A stretch of DNA of 6,654 bases from an uncultured Ruminococcus sp. (GCA_902773155.1 CACYDK010000089.1:1-6654); one strand, 5' to 3'. Positions 1 through 6,189 are shown, counted from the stretch's first letter. The notes: generated by a model from the sequence alone, not told the origin. Program-made: numbers and translations.

Positions 1-732
1 ACCATTAGAATCCGTCTCTGAGACCAGGCTGTAGAACAGACCCGACATATCCTCGTTGTCGGACATAACGCTTATTTCGCCTATGAGCTTTTTAGCGGAC
101 GAGCCCAGCTTCTCATAGAGCTTGGCGGTTGTGGTACCTTCGCCGGTAGCGTAGATGATAGCGTCGCCGTTTGAGTCGACAGCAGAATCAGCCACGTTTT
201 TATCGGCAACTACAGCGGAATATACCGCGTTAGCTTTTGTGTTTTCAAGAGATTCCGTAACTAACGAATAATGTCCGGGAACAATCTTATTGTCAGCGTA
301 TTTTGTATAGTACATATAAGTATTGTCTACCGATATCTTTGTCGGAGCCGGTGCTTTTTTGACCGTGATCGTCAAAGACTTGCTGAGCTTCTTGCCGTTT
401 GCGCCCTTATCCTTTGTTGTAACGGTAATTTTGGCGGTTCCGGCTTTTTTGGCGGTGATCTTGATCGCGCTTGCGCCGGCCTTTACGGCGGCTACAGCGG
501 ATTTGCTCGACTTTGCAGTAAACTGCTTGGAAGCTCCGCCCTGAACCTTGACCGTTACCGCAAAGGTCTTTGCGGCGGACTTTTTGCCGGACGGGATGGT
601 GATCGTCGCTTTTTTAGCGATGGCGATCGATTTAACATACTTCTTAGGCGCGGCATTTGTTACCACTGTAAAAGCGGAAAACGCAACCAAAGCGCAAAGA
701 AGCGCGCTTAATGATGAATAAATCTTTTTCAT
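1..732 (-). CDS. Secreted Ig-like (BIG2-type) repeat protein, N-terminal part, truncated by window edge
   Basis: This is an open frame of 244 codons from ATG at 732 to the left edge with no stop, so the C-terminus lies outside the window. The start follows GGAGGT (740-745 on the complement) at 7-nt spacing. Residues 1-28 are a Sec signal peptide: MKK, a hydrophobic stretch (about 8-25), then TNAA, a plausible signal peptidase I site. Residues about 30-125 look like a bacterial Ig-like BIG2 module, very rich in Lys/Ala/Ser/Thr, with the typical 'KITAKKAGTAKITVTT' strand pattern. Residues about 130-223 look like a second, less basic Ig-like module (ATGEGTTTAKLYEK). No catalytic domain is visible in the part present. 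A cell-surface, wall-binding or substrate-binding role is inferred from such modules; the true function may sit in the missing C-terminus. The gene has its own promoter and follows the regulator's terminator, so it is probably not in an operon with the regulator. Confidence 0.8.
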   Translation of the reverse strand, partial: MKKIYSSLSALLCALVAFSAFTVVTNAAPKKYVKSIAIAKKATITIPSGKKSAAKTFAVTVKVQGGASKQFTAKSSKSAVAAVKAGASAIKITAKKAGTAKITVTTKDKGANGKKLSKSLTITVKKAPAPTKISVDNTYMYYTKYADNKIVPGHYSLVTESLENTKANAVYSAVVADKNVADSAVDSNGDAIIYATGEGTTTAKLYEKLGSSAKKLIGEISVMSDNEDMSGLFYSLVSETDSNG

Positions 733-756
733 AAGCTTTACCTCCGTTTCAATTCA

Positions 757-785
757 ATTATACATATAAGCCTTAAAAAAATCAA
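757..785 (-). promoter_or_regulatory. Sigma-A promoter of the Ig-like protein gene
   Basis: Read on the minus strand, TTGATT (780-785) and TATAAT (757-762) are separated by exactly 17 nt. Transcription would start near 750, giving a leader of about 20 nt that contains little more than the GGAGG ribosome site. No operator-like palindrome is evident around it. Confidence 0.75.
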
Positions 786-860
786 GGAAATTAATGGTTT
801 TACTTTATACTTTTTTAAGCGAAAGCGGAGGCATCATTAAACATACTGTTTTTCGGTAAT

Positions 861-898
861 AACAAACAAAAAACCTTCGCTCAAAGTAAAGCGAAGGT
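861..898 (-). terminator. Rho-independent terminator of the Rrf2 gene
   Basis: Read on the minus strand, a perfect 9-bp stem ACCTTCGCT / AGCGAAGGT (890-898 with 873-881) has an 8-nt loop and runs straight into TTTTTTGTTTGTT. It lies 19 nt past the stop codon of the regulator gene and isolates that gene from the Ig-like protein gene downstream. Confidence 0.9.
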
Positions 899-916
899 CT
901 GTTATCCTATACCGCA

Positions 917-1312
917 TCAAAGCAAATCGGAGAGTTTTTTGCCGTACAGAAAGTCGTGTATCAACTGATTCAGCTCCGACCACATGGGGAGCGTATCGCA
1001 TTCTGAGGCTCTCGGGCAAGCCTCGGCGCCGTTTTCCAGACAGGATACGACCGCCATAGAGTTTTCGGTAACGTCAAGTATTTCGCCTACCGGATAGTCC
1101 TCCGGCTTACGGCTGAGCTTATAGCCGCCGCCCTTGCCGCTTACCCCTTTCAGGAGCTTTGCGTTAACAAGCTCCTTTGCTATAATTTCAAGATATTTTT
1201 TTGATATTCCCTGTCTCTCGGCAATGTCCTTAAGCGGCACGTAGCTTTCGCTGTTCTGACGAGCCAGATCGATCATAACTCTCAGCGCGTACCGTCCCTT
1301 TGAAGATATCAT
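917..1312 (-). CDS. iscR: Rrf2-family transcriptional regulator, IscR-like, with three Cys
   Basis: 131 residues, slightly short for the family. The N-terminus 'MISSKGRYALRVMIDLA' is the Rrf2 signature, followed by the winged helix-turn-helix (about 24-55: LKDIAERQGISKKYLEIIAKE) and the wing GKGGGYKL (about 59-66). Three cysteines, C91, C99 and C105 (spacing x7 and x5), sit where E. coli IscR carries the C92/C98/C104 ligands of its [2Fe-2S] cluster. The IscR His ligand (H107, in CLTHALW) aligns with L108 in CDTLPMW, so it is missing. The start follows AAGGAG (1321-1326, complement) at 8-9 nt. Divergence from nifS-nifU and shared operator copies support an Fe-S-responsive autorepressor that also controls nifSU. 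The cysteine-metabolism regulator CymR is the main alternative in the family, but as I recall it B. subtilis CymR lacks this Cys cluster. Family assignment is very secure; the exact ligand sensed is inferred. Confidence 0.9.
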   Translation of the reverse strand: MISSKGRYALRVMIDLARQNSESYVPLKDIAERQGISKKYLEIIAKELVNAKLLKGVSGKGGGYKLSRKPEDYPVGEILDVTENSMAVVSCLENGAEACPRASECDTLPMWSELNQLIHDFLYGKKLSDLL

Positions 1313-1349
1313 AATTATCGCTCCTTAGCATTAGCGGTTCTTTTTACCC

Positions 1350-1379
1350 ATTATACTACAGGGTCAGTAGGAAAATCAA
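1350..1379 (-). promoter_or_regulatory. Promoter of the Rrf2 regulator gene
   Basis: Read on the minus strand, TTGATT (1374-1379) and TATAAT (1350-1355) are 18 nt apart. The spacer is almost entirely filled by one copy of the 17-bp element shared with the nifS promoter, which suggests autoregulation. The leader to the ATG at 1312 is about 30 nt. Confidence 0.75.
1355..1371 (-). promoter_or_regulatory. Putative Rrf2/IscR operator, copy 2 (regulator promoter)
   Basis: On the minus strand this reads CCTACTGACCCTGTAGT. It matches copy 1 (CCTATTGACAAGGTAGG) at 12 of 17 positions, including CCTA, TGAC and GTAG. It contains the inverted pair CTAC / GTAG (1356-1359 and 1367-1370). It fills the spacer between -35 and -10, where a bound repressor would block RNA polymerase. 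Assignment to the adjacent Rrf2 protein is inference from position and duplication. Confidence 0.6.
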
Positions 1380-1396
1380 GACATTTATAGCATTTA

Positions 1397-1413
1397 CCTA
1401 TTGACAAGGTAGG
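1397..1413 (+). promoter_or_regulatory. Putative Rrf2/IscR operator, copy 1 (nifS promoter)
   Basis: CCTATTGACAAGGTAGG contains the nifS -35 hexamer (1401-1406). It is nested in a larger inverted repeat, ACCTATT (1396-1402) and AATAGGT (1416-1422) with 13 nt between, so a dimeric protein could cover the -35 and most of the spacer. It shares 12 of 17 bases with the copy on the other strand at 1355-1371. Repression of nifSU by the neighbouring Rrf2 protein is the simplest reading. Confidence 0.6.
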
Positions 1414-1429
1414 CAAATAGGTTTATAAT
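1401..1429 (+). promoter_or_regulatory. Consensus sigma-A promoter of nifS-nifU
   Basis: TTGACA (1401-1406) and TATAAT (1424-1429) are both perfect hexamers with the ideal 17-nt spacer. A promoter this strong needs a repressor to be controllable, which fits the operator overlapping its -35. Transcription would start near 1436, about 26 nt before the ATG. Confidence 0.9.
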
Positions 1430-1461
1430 ATACTCATGATTTTCGCATAGGAGTTGACATA

Positions 1462-2652
1462 ATGCAAATATACGCTGACAACGCTGCAACAACAAAGATG
1501 AGCAACGCGGCTATTGAAGCTATGACGGACTGTATGCGCAACTGGTACGGCAATCCGTCGAGCCTTTATACCATCGGACAGAAGGCAAAGGAAAAGCTTG
1601 AGGAAGCGCGCAGAGAAATCGCCGATATAATAAACGCGAGCCCGCGTGAGATTATTTTTACCTCGGGCGGAAGCGAGGCGGATAACCAGGCGCTTCTGAC
1701 CGCCGCGATCAACGGCAAGCGCAAGGGCAAAACTCACATCATATCGAGCGCTTTTGAGCATCACGCTGTTTTGCATACGCTGAACAAGCTCGAAAAGAAC
1801 GGCTTTGAGGTGACTCTGCTTCCTGTTCACGAGAACGGTATCGTCCGGTTGGACGAGCTTGAGAAAGCTATACGCGAGGACACCTGTCTAGTCACTATCA
1901 TGACCGCCAACAACGAAATCGGAACGATTCAGCCGATCGGCGAGATCGGAGATATATGCCGCAGGCGCGGGGTCGTATTCCATACAGACGCCGTTCAGGC
2001 TGTTGGACATCTGCCGATCGACGTTAAGGCGGAAAATATCGATATGCTGTCGGCCTCGGCGCATAAGTTCCACGGCCCCAAGGGCGTAGGCTTTCTGTAC
2101 GCGCGCAAAGGAATAATACTTCAAAACCTTATTGAGGGCGGAGCTCAGGAAAGGGGCAAACGCGCAGGCACGGAGAATCTCCCCGGCATTATGGCAATGG
2201 TCGCGGCTCTTAAGGAAGCAACCTCGGCTATGGAAAAAAACAACAAACATATGGCTAAAATACGCGATCATATTATCCGAGGCTTATCGGAGATACCGCA
2301 CAGCGCGCTAAACGGCGACGCCGAACGTAGGCTTTCGGGCAATATCAATTTCAGCTTTGAGGGTATCGAGGGCGAATCGATACTGATGCTCCTTGACCAA
2401 AAAGGGATATCGGCGTCCTCGGGCAGCGCGTGTACCTCGGGAGCGCTCGATCCGAGCCACGTTCTGCTTTCGATCGGCAGGATCCACGATGTTGCGCACG
2501 GATCGCTGAGGCTTTCTATAGGCGAGGACGCCACCAAGGAAGAGGCGGATTATATAATCGAATCCGTCAAAGAGGTAGTCGCGCATTTAAGGAGCTTTTC
2601 TCCCGTATGGCGAGATTTGACCGAAGGCAAAAAGGAGTTCATTTTAAAATAG
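1462..2652 (+). CDS. nifS: Cysteine desulfurase NifS/IscS (class I, PLP-dependent)
   Basis: 396 residues, the normal family length. It removes sulfur from L-cysteine, giving alanine and an enzyme persulfide that feeds Fe-S cluster assembly in the cytosol. The class V aminotransferase fold is clear throughout. The N-terminus is YADNAATTK, H101 stacks on PLP, N150/N151 lie in ANNEIGT, D176 and Q179 (HTDAVQA) bind the cofactor ring, K202 in SASAHKFHGPKG is the PLP lysine, and R350 lies in GSLRLSIG. Catalytic C324 sits in SSGSACTSG on the long mobile loop, which marks class I (IscS/NifS) rather than SufS. The start has AGGAG (1449-1453) at 8 nt. It is the first gene of an operon with the scaffold gene, 12 nt apart. 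It is called nifS by Clostridium-type convention; with no nitrogenase genes in view a housekeeping role (iscS) is likely. No defects seen. Confidence 0.95.
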   Translation: MQIYADNAATTKMSNAAIEAMTDCMRNWYGNPSSLYTIGQKAKEKLEEARREIADIINASPREIIFTSGGSEADNQALLTAAINGKRKGKTHIISSAFEHHAVLHTLNKLEKNGFEVTLLPVHENGIVRLDELEKAIREDTCLVTIMTANNEIGTIQPIGEIGDICRRRGVVFHTDAVQAVGHLPIDVKAENIDMLSASAHKFHGPKGVGFLYARKGIILQNLIEGGAQERGKRAGTENLPGIMAMVAALKEATSAMEKNNKHMAKIRDHIIRGLSEIPHSALNGDAERRLSGNINFSFEGIEGESILMLLDQKGISASSGSACTSGALDPSHVLLSIGRIHDVAHGSLRLSIGEDATKEEADYIIESVKEVVAHLRSFSPVWRDLTEGKKEFILK

Positions 2653-2664
2653 GAGGAACGAATC

Positions 2665-3039
2665 ATGGCATTATACAGCGAAAAAGTTATGGATCATTTT
2701 TTAAAGCCTCGCAATTTGGGCGTTATCGAAAACGCTGACGGCGTGGGTGAAGTCGGCAACGCCAAGTGCGGCGATATCATGAAAATGTACCTGAAAATCG
2801 ACGACGATATCATCACAGACGTAAAGTTTGAAACCTTCGGCTGCGCCAGCGCGATCGCGTCAAGCTCAATGGCGACGGAGCTTATCAAGGGCAAGCGTGT
2901 TGAGGACGCGATGCAGCTCACCAACAAGGCCGTAGCCGAGGCGCTGGACGGCCTGCCCGAATACAAAATGCACTGCTCTGTGCTGGCCGAGGAGGCTATT
3001 CAGGCGGCCATTGACGACTACAAGCAAAAGAATCTTTGA
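2665..3039 (+). CDS. nifU: Fe-S cluster assembly scaffold NifU/IscU, Clostridium type
   Basis: 124 residues, a stand-alone NifU N-terminal (IscU) domain. It receives persulfide sulfur from NifS, binds iron, builds a [2Fe-2S] cluster and hands it to target proteins. The three cluster cysteines are present: C35 with the nearby D37 (NAKCGD), C60 (FGCASAIASS) and C104 preceded by H103 (KMHCSVLAEEAI). There is no ~20-residue insertion as in SufU, so it is IscU-like. The motif that binds the HscA chaperone in proteobacterial IscU, LPPVK, is LPEYK here (97-101), in keeping with clostridial systems lacking HscA/HscB. AGGAGG (2651-2656) overlaps the nifS stop codon, suggesting tight co-expression. The next feature is a hairpin, so the operon seems to end here. 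There is no C-terminal Nfu domain or ferredoxin domain as in long nitrogenase-type NifU. Confidence 0.95.
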   Translation: MALYSEKVMDHFLKPRNLGVIENADGVGEVGNAKCGDIMKMYLKIDDDIITDVKFETFGCASAIASSSMATELIKGKRVEDAMQLTNKAVAEALDGLPEYKMHCSVLAEEAIQAAIDDYKQKNL

Positions 3040-3051
3040 TTATTATATTTT

Positions 3052-3087
3052 TAAGGGACTATCGCAAAAACCTGCGATAGTCCCTTA
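3052..3087 (+). terminator. Hairpin terminator of nifSU, in the convergent gap with the amylase gene
   Basis: A perfect 15-bp stem, TAAGGGACTATCGCA (3052-3066) with its complement (3073-3087), has a 6-nt loop AAAACC. It begins 12 nt after the nifU stop. The following plus-strand sequence is only moderately T-rich (TCTGTTTATTGCGTTTTT), and on the minus strand an A-rich tract follows instead of a T tract. It therefore suits nifSU better than the amylase gene, but it may act weakly on both or protect the mRNA 3' ends. Confidence 0.65.
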
Positions 3088-3109
3088 TCTGTTTATTGCG
3101 TTTTTAAAA

Positions 3110-6100
3110 TCAAACGACCTTGATTTTGATCGTTTTGACGATCTTTTTGGCCTTATAGTTTCCGTTGCCCTTAGCGGTAACTGTTATTTTTACGCTGACT
3201 GTCTTGCCCTTTTTCAGACCCTTTGAAACGGTCAGCACGCCGTTTTTGACCTTGACCTTCTTATTATTTGTCTTAACGCTTACCTTGCCTTTGGCGTTGC
3301 TTACAAGCACCGCTTCCTTGATTTTTGTCTTTTTTGCGGACTTTGCCTTAACCTTGGCCTTTACAGAAACCTTGGCGGTATTGGCGGCTTTTTTGATAGT
3401 AAACGTTTTGGTTATTGAGCCGGTGTAATTACCTGTGCCGCTGATCGTCATAACGGCTGTTCCGGCGTTAATATTGTTGATATATGCGATATCTACGGTA
3501 GCGATATCGTAGCTGTCAGTAACGAAGATGCTCTGAGTTATCGGCTTGCCGGTGTAGGTTTTGTCCTTGAGATACATTACCTTCCATGAGCTGATGTCTT
3601 TCTTTGAGCTTGCAGGCGTTACTGTAGGAGGCTGAGTCTCCGAGGGTTCTGTAGGAGCGACTGTTACAGGCTGGGTCTCCGAGGGCTCTATGGGAGCGTC
3701 AGATACAGGCTGGGTCTCCGAGGGCTCTGTGGGAGCGACTGTTACAGGCTTGGTCTCCGTGGGATCTGTGGGAGCGTCCGACGCTGGCTGCGGCTCCGAG
3801 GGATCGGTCGAAGCGCCCGTAACCGGCTGAGTGGGCTCCGTCGGGTTTTCCGCCGCGGGCTCGGTAACTTCGGGATTGTTCGGATCAATAGCTTGCTCGG
3901 TAGGCGCTTCTGTCGGCTTCGCAGGCTCTGTCGGGTCTGATACCGCCGGCTCTGTTGTGATACCCTCCTGAGTCGAAGGTTCTGTGGGCGATGTTGAGGT
4001 TGACGGCTGTGTATCTTCATTCGGCTCAACGGTAGCGGCCTCCGACGGAGACTGAGTTTCGCGCTGAGTAGAGGGTTCGGTCGGTTCTGAACTCGTACCG
4101 GTTTCTGTGACCGCCTCCGTGGGCTCTATGGTCACAGGAGTTGTCGGAGCTTTCGTGGGAACCGGAGCTGTAGGCCATGTCGGAGCCTGATTTCCGGTTG
4201 AAGGCTCGGTAGATGGAAGGACTGACTCTGACGGATCGGTCGCTGTAGTCGGAGCTGTTGTAGGAGCAGTTGTGGGGGCTGTCGTCGGAGCCGTTGTAGG
4301 AGCCGCTGTCGGGGGTTGAGTGGGCTTAACGCTCTCCGGATATATTACGGCTACTCCGGTTCCTCCGATATTGCCTGAAACCTTTCCGCCGCTAACGGTG
4401 AACTCGTTTCCGCTTACCTCGTCCTTATACTTTCCGTCGGCTACGGTGTTGAGCGTAACTCCGGAAATGCTTCTGTCGGTGCCTTTCATATTTACGAGCA
4501 CCGCGCCGCCCTTGTCGCTTTTTGAACCGCGTCCGATTACCGCAACGTCAGATTCGGAGCCCAGATATTCGCCCTTTCCGACATAGGCGTTGTTGAACTT
4601 ATTGACCGCTGCAACAGCCGGAGAATAAGCCCAGTCGGTTTCGCGGGCTTCGCCGAGAGTGATTCCGCTGAGCTCGCCTACGGTGTTAGCTGGACGCGCG
4701 AAATAGAGCGAGGTCACTCCGTCGCGCGAGGCTATGAGAGCCCAAAGCTTGTTTCTCTTTTCGTAGGAGAAGCCGGTGGTAGAGCCGTCTACGAAGGTGT
4801 CGTGCGACTCATCCCAAAGCACGGTGTTCTGCTTGCTACCGTTCTTCATTCCCATAGGTACGGCCGCGTCTGCTCTTCCCTCATCTACAGCTGAGGATAA
4901 CTGCCAGAAAATAGAGGAATCAGTGACCTTCATATAGGGATAATAATGGTCGTAGGAGCGTCCTACTCCGCAGGTGTTGAGGATTTCGCCGTAAGAGAGA
5001 AGATCCTTGCCGTACTTTGTCTTTGCGTAGTTTTTTGCGACTGTAACGGTATTACTCCAGAAATTCGAAGCGAGTCCGGAGCAATCCTTGTCGGTTTCGA
5101 TGTGCTTGGCCGCGTCAAAGCGGAAACCGTCTATTCCGGCGTCGACAAGCTCTTTGAGGTAGTCGCATATCGCGCTCTGAACACGGGAGTCCTCGGTTTT
5201 GAGGTCGGGAAGGCGCGAGGTACATCCGCGGGTAAGGTCGTATGTACTTGTATACTGGTCAAACTGCTTGGGGTCCTCCTTATAGGACATATCAAACCAA
5301 GGGTAATGGAACAGCTTGTTATTGCAGATTTCCGGCTCGAATGTCTGAGCTGCGGGCGTGAGGTGATCCATTGGATCCTCCGAGGTCATACCATCCTCGT
5401 TCTCGCAGGTTCCCATATGGTTGACTACCGCGTCGGCAATAACTCTTATTCCCTTTTTGTGAGCGGCGTTAACCATAGAGATTAGCTCTGACTTTGTTCC
5501 GAGAGCGTTTCCCTGACTGTTGTTGATCTGGAAACCGGCCGGCTGATAGAACATCCACCAACCGTTTTTCTCCTCGCCGTTGACCTTATGGCCGGAGGTT
5601 TCTTTTTTTATCTCGTTTGGAGGAGAGATCTGGATGACCGAGAAGCCCTGCGAGGCGATCCGGCTCATCTCCTTTGTAATATTGCTGTAGCTCCAGTTCC
5701 AGGCCTGAAGGATGGTGGCGTTGTCGTTGCTGTTGTTTGAAACAATCGCGTTTTCATCCACTGTGGTAGTTCCGCCGCCACCGCCCGAGGAGCCGGAATC
5801 CCAGGAATAAACGTAGAATTTTCCCTTGGAGTCCACATCCTTATCTTTTGTGTAATAGCCTGTAACATTAAAGTCGGTGATATCTACCGTCTGAGCGCCG
5901 CCCTCGCCGGAATTGATCACGATACCGGTGGCGCCTGACGGAACAGTGATGGTAAACACTGTCTCTCCGTAGCCGTTCACGCTTTTTTCCGTAACCTTGT
6001 TTCCCGGCCAGGTAGTTATCGAGCCGGAAGTTTTCCACGCATGAACATAGACGGTGCCCCAGCCCTGGTTGTCGGTAAAAAAGAACTTCTTTTCTCCGGC

Positions 6101-6178
6101 AGCGGACGCTTGTATAACGACCGTCGAAAGGAGAATCAGCAGCGCGACAAACGCCGCGGTAAGCTTTCTTATCATCAT
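3110..6178 (-). CDS. Secreted multidomain alpha-amylase (CBM26-like + GH13_28-like + Ig-like modules)
   Basis: 1022 residues; it cleaves internal alpha-1,4 bonds of starch outside the cell. Residues 1-27 are a Sec signal peptide (cleavage likely after QASA or QASAA). Residues about 30-125 form a CBM26-like starch-binding module with W40, Y44, W48 and W57 in TTWPGNK, joined by a Gly/Ser linker (128-136). The catalytic barrel (about 144-530) closely resembles Bacillus AmyE: DAVVNH (249-254), GFRFDAAKH with nucleophile D355, YGEIL with acid/base E398, and ESHD with D460, so it should be active. Domain C (about 540-615) ends AVIYP. A Thr/Pro/Glu linker (about 618-858) carries repeats. Two Ig-like modules follow: about 864-929 (YTGKPI...GTGNYTG) and a Lys-rich one at about 930-1022. 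No dockerin or LPXTG motif is present, so any surface attachment would depend on the basic C-terminus. Six cysteines (258, 285, 319, 338, 366, 403) all lie in the catalytic domain. Met2 (6175) may be the true start. Confidence 0.95.
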   Translation of the reverse strand: MMIRKLTAAFVALLILLSTVVIQASAAGEKKFFFTDNQGWGTVYVHAWKTSGSITTWPGNKVTEKSVNGYGETVFTITVPSGATGIVINSGEGGAQTVDITDFNVTGYYTKDKDVDSKGKFYVYSWDSGSSGGGGGTTTVDENAIVSNNSNDNATILQAWNWSYSNITKEMSRIASQGFSVIQISPPNEIKKETSGHKVNGEEKNGWWMFYQPAGFQINNSQGNALGTKSELISMVNAAHKKGIRVIADAVVNHMGTCENEDGMTSEDPMDHLTPAAQTFEPEICNNKLFHYPWFDMSYKEDPKQFDQYTSTYDLTRGCTSRLPDLKTEDSRVQSAICDYLKELVDAGIDGFRFDAAKHIETDKDCSGLASNFWSNTVTVAKNYAKTKYGKDLLSYGEILNTCGVGRSYDHYYPYMKVTDSSIFWQLSSAVDEGRADAAVPMGMKNGSKQNTVLWDESHDTFVDGSTTGFSYEKRNKLWALIASRDGVTSLYFARPANTVGELSGITLGEARETDWAYSPAVAAVNKFNNAYVGKGEYLGSESDVAVIGRGSKSDKGGAVLVNMKGTDRSISGVTLNTVADGKYKDEVSGNEFTVSGGKVSGNIGGTGVAVIYPESVKPTQPPTAAPTTAPTTAPTTAPTTAPTTATDPSESVLPSTEPSTGNQAPTWPTAPVPTKAPTTPVTIEPTEAVTETGTSSEPTEPSTQRETQSPSEAATVEPNEDTQPSTSTSPTEPSTQEGITTEPAVSDPTEPAKPTEAPTEQAIDPNNPEVTEPAAENPTEPTQPVTGASTDPSEPQPASDAPTDPTETKPVTVAPTEPSETQPVSDAPIEPSETQPVTVAPTEPSETQPPTVTPASSKKDISSWKVMYLKDKTYTGKPITQSIFVTDSYDIATVDIAYINNINAGTAVMTISGTGNYTGSITKTFTIKKAANTAKVSVKAKVKAKSAKKTKIKEAVLVSNAKGKVSVKTNNKKVKVKNGVLTVSKGLKKGKTVSVKITVTAKGNGNYKAKKIVKTIKIKVV
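3620..3814 (-). repeat. Five tandem 39-nt (13-aa) repeats in the amylase linker
   Basis: Residues 789-853 of the amylase are five 13-residue units of the form APTEPSETQPVTV. Unit ends alternate: ASD, VTV, VSD, VTV, PTV. Units at 3659-3697 and 3737-3775 are therefore more alike than direct neighbours, implying that a two-unit (78-nt) block was duplicated. Units stay in frame and drift mainly by single substitutions, with the 5'-most (3776-3814) most diverged. The encoded segment should be extended and flexible, and is acidic and Thr-rich. Confidence 0.9.
4244..4303 (-). repeat. Five tandem 12-nt (APTT) repeats at the start of the amylase linker
   Basis: Residues 626-645 of the amylase are five consecutive APTT units directly after domain C. 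Third codon positions vary between units, so protein-level selection as well as slippage is plausible. Such Pro/Thr stretches act as spacers between catalytic and binding modules and are possible O-glycosylation sites. Confidence 0.9.
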
Positions 6179-6187
6179 TTACCTCCT
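6173..6187 (-). promoter_or_regulatory. Ribosome site and tandem ATG start of the amylase gene
   Basis: On the minus strand AGGAGG (6182-6187) is followed by TAA and two adjacent ATG codons at 6178 and 6175. The first ATG is only 3 nt from AGGAGG, too close for efficient initiation, while the second is at 6 nt. Translation therefore probably starts at 6175, giving MIRKLTAAF and a protein of 1021 residues. The signal peptide works with either start. Confidence 0.65.
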
Positions 6188-6189
6188 GT

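Noticed and set aside
271..711. 146-codon plus-strand frame with many Cys and Gly residues
   Set aside because: It is antisense to the signal peptide and Ig-like modules of the left-hand gene; the Lys/Ala-rich coding sequence produces open antisense frames by composition.
1423..1830. 135-codon minus-strand frame crossing the nifS promoter
   Set aside because: It overlaps the start of nifS, a clear family member, and would cover the promoter and operator; no ribosome site.
1462..3039. nifS-nifU as evidence of nitrogen fixation
   Set aside because: The scaffold is the short IscU-like form and no nitrogenase gene is in view; housekeeping Fe-S assembly explains it.
3742..4029. Arg/Ser/Pro-rich minus-strand frame in the amylase linker
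   Set aside because: It is an alternate-frame reading of the repetitive Thr/Pro/Glu linker; the low-complexity peptide follows from the repeat.
3620..4303. Repeated blocks considered as a CRISPR array
   Set aside because: Repeats are contiguous, in frame with the amylase gene and without unique spacers; they encode a linker.
4946..5485. 179-codon open frame on the plus strand
   Set aside because: It lies wholly antisense to the amylase catalytic domain, whose conserved motifs fix the true frame; no ribosome site and no recognisable protein features.
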